Shown here in pieces: positions 62,577 to 64,000 of a DNA stretch of 64,000 nucleotides; position 1 is the stretch's first letter; the number at the start of each line of letters is the position of its first letter. The notes under the pieces are model-generated. The model was not told the DNA's origin and did not search any database. It saw only the letters and a list, made by a program, of their open reading frames with translations. Made by a program: the position numbers and the translations under genes. The stretch is from Oegoconia quadripuncta (lineage: Eukaryota; Arthropoda; Insecta; Lepidoptera; Autostichidae). The DNA lies in contig OX438758.1 of NCBI GenBank assembly GCA_949316235.1, positions 310,001 through 374,000 on the forward strand, in the 5' to 3' direction.

Positions 62577-63469
62577 TTCTAATATAAATGCAAAACAGTA
62601 CTAATAAGTGCTAAACAATATTATGGTATAGTTCCACATAACAGGTGGTTCATTAAATTCTGTAAGTATTTGCGCTTGCTAAGATTTCGTTACGTTTGAT
62701 GTGTACGCGAACGGTTTGCGGCTTCACTTTTATCGTACACCTTACGCCGTCTACCTTCGATTCATCAAACATTCATCGATTGTTCCAAAAGTGGTTTTAT
62801 AAGGTTGTGAGAAAACAGTTAAAGATGATTTAATATTAAAATCTGCCTCGGGAGCGAGTTACCCGTCCCGCGATTAATTTCTAAACTCGACTTATTTCCA
62901 ACTTTCCGATTGTGTTTGCTAGCGCCTTAATAACTAAGTAATTAGGGCTGTGAAACGATAACTCTGCTCTGATGATGACAGGTGACAATATAACAAAAGC
63001 AATTCATAAATGATTATTGATGATATACACACAAATAGGGAGGAAGTTCTGCTTATTAAGAGATAAGTCCGTGGGAGGACTTCTATGGACTTGATTTAAG
63101 ATTAATTTGTAACAATTTTTTTTAGTAGAGATAAATGTATTGATTTTATATTTCCTGTTTTTTTGTTCGATTGGTGCTTTGATCACTTAGATGTATAAAA
63201 AAAATCCATACCTATCGCGAGTAATCTAGAATACCGAAAGCTTGAATATAATAGTTTTAGGAATGGTGTAAATATTCCGGATTTTCTAAAGTTGTTCTAT
63301 GAATGATGGCTTTTGAAGTGACGGATGGTCCGGACTTTTTTTTTAAATAAAGTAAAAATAAAACGTTTAAGTTGAGTATCTTTTACAGGGTTACATTATT
63401 TCACACACTTCTACCAAACTATAAATAGTTTATGGGCAGAAAATATAAACCTTGTTTTTAATATTACTG
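62577..63469. other. No gene seen
   Basis: No recognised motif; locally less repeat-like at 62640-62900. Confidence 0.4.
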
Positions 63470-63630
63470 TTAACATTGCTGTTTGGCGGTAGACTTAGAT
63501 AGCTAGCCAGGCGGAACTTTAAAGTGCACTACCACCGACCAAACCGAGTACTAAACATGTACGTTGAAATCGAACCCGTGATCTCCGATTCTAAACCCTA
63601 TGTTGTTTAAATTGAGACACGGAGGCGGTT
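63470..63630 (-). mobile_element. SINE-1, 5' part
   Basis: The reversed body (GCTGTTTGGCGG) to the head (GAGACACGGAGGCGGTT). The 3' half is missing. Confidence 0.75.
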
Positions 63631-63813
63631 TTATCAATTTTTATAATAATATACATGTCGGATCGTTGGAAAAATTCTACAAATAAGTCGATAAAATTAT
63701 AGCGACACGTGTCTAACTGCCTGATGGTGAAGTATCTAGTATTAATTATCTGCAAATTGTCATCTTTGTTTATTATTTAATATGCAATGCATGGAAAATT
63801 AAACTTTCAATAT

Positions 63814-64000
63814 TTTATGAATTGGCGTTTTGTATGAAGAATTTCATTAAGACTGTTTTCTTCATACAAATATTTTTGATTTTTTTTTGGGAACGGCAAA
63901 TCCAAATTTAGCTAAACTTTGTGTGTATTATCGGATAACATTAAGTTAAGTTTAGGCAGCGTTAATTTTTAAAAGTAACCGCTTTATAAAAGTTTCAGCG
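63814..64000 (+). mobile_element. MITE of about 390 bp (copy 3, cut by window end)
   Basis: TATGAATTGGCGTTTTGTAT through TTTATAAAAGTTTCAGCG matches the first 187 bp of copy 2. The remainder lies beyond the window. Confidence 0.75.

Overview
The window looks like non-coding nuclear DNA of an insect, most probably a moth or butterfly. The basis is its A+T-rich composition, three tRNA-headed SINE families with many dispersed copies, Jockey/CR1-like and RTE-like non-LTR retrotransposon 3' ends with the (TTTGAT)n, (ATG)n and (TTTC)n tails familiar from lepidopteran genomes, and mariner and Ty3/gypsy elements. I found no convincing host protein-coding gene, rRNA or free-standing tRNA gene. It reads as a gene-poor, transposon-layered stretch (intergenic, or inside a very long intron).

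Three insertions are well preserved. (1) 17374-24455: a complete Ty3/gypsy LTR retrotransposon on the minus strand. It has two 1238-bp LTRs that differ at only one position I could find, a 4-bp ACTT target duplication, a tRNA-Lys-type primer site, a polypurine tract and one uninterrupted 1349-codon gag-pol frame. Its LTRs are GC-rich and hold four tandem hairpin-forming repeats whose stems vary in a paired way. (2) 51762-53080: a mariner transposon with an open 357-codon DD34D transposase and inverted terminal repeats. (3) 49722-50558: a solo LTR with a 4-bp ATTG duplication, sitting inside an older LINE.

Layout. 1-17373 is a mosaic of LINE and SINE fragments, a small TA-flanked MITE (7793-7912), a broken mariner relic (8960-9340), a foldback-type element (13402-14022) and a triple-nested LINE/SINE/LINE block (16175-17100). 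17374-24455 is the gypsy element. 24460-33300 holds twin perfect palindromes (24989-25043), an approximately 390-bp MITE, an inverted-arm element (28090-28660) and a 92-bp higher-order minisatellite (29595-30545). 33300-49700 is again LINE/SINE mosaic with nested insertions, an irregular CGAT-rich repeat block (43480-43925) and an interrupted Jockey-like reverse transcriptase relic (45480-46460). 49700-64000 holds the solo LTR, the mariner, many copies of the most common SINE, further LINE relics and a third copy of the approximately 390-bp MITE cut by the window end.

There is no operon or pathway logic. The interactions are parasitic: SINEs presumably used LINE machinery, MITEs presumably used mariner-type transposases, and insertions lie within insertions, so their relative ages can be read off. 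Family names rest on motif recognition from memory. I ran no database search or alignment, and most ends of fragmentary elements are approximate.
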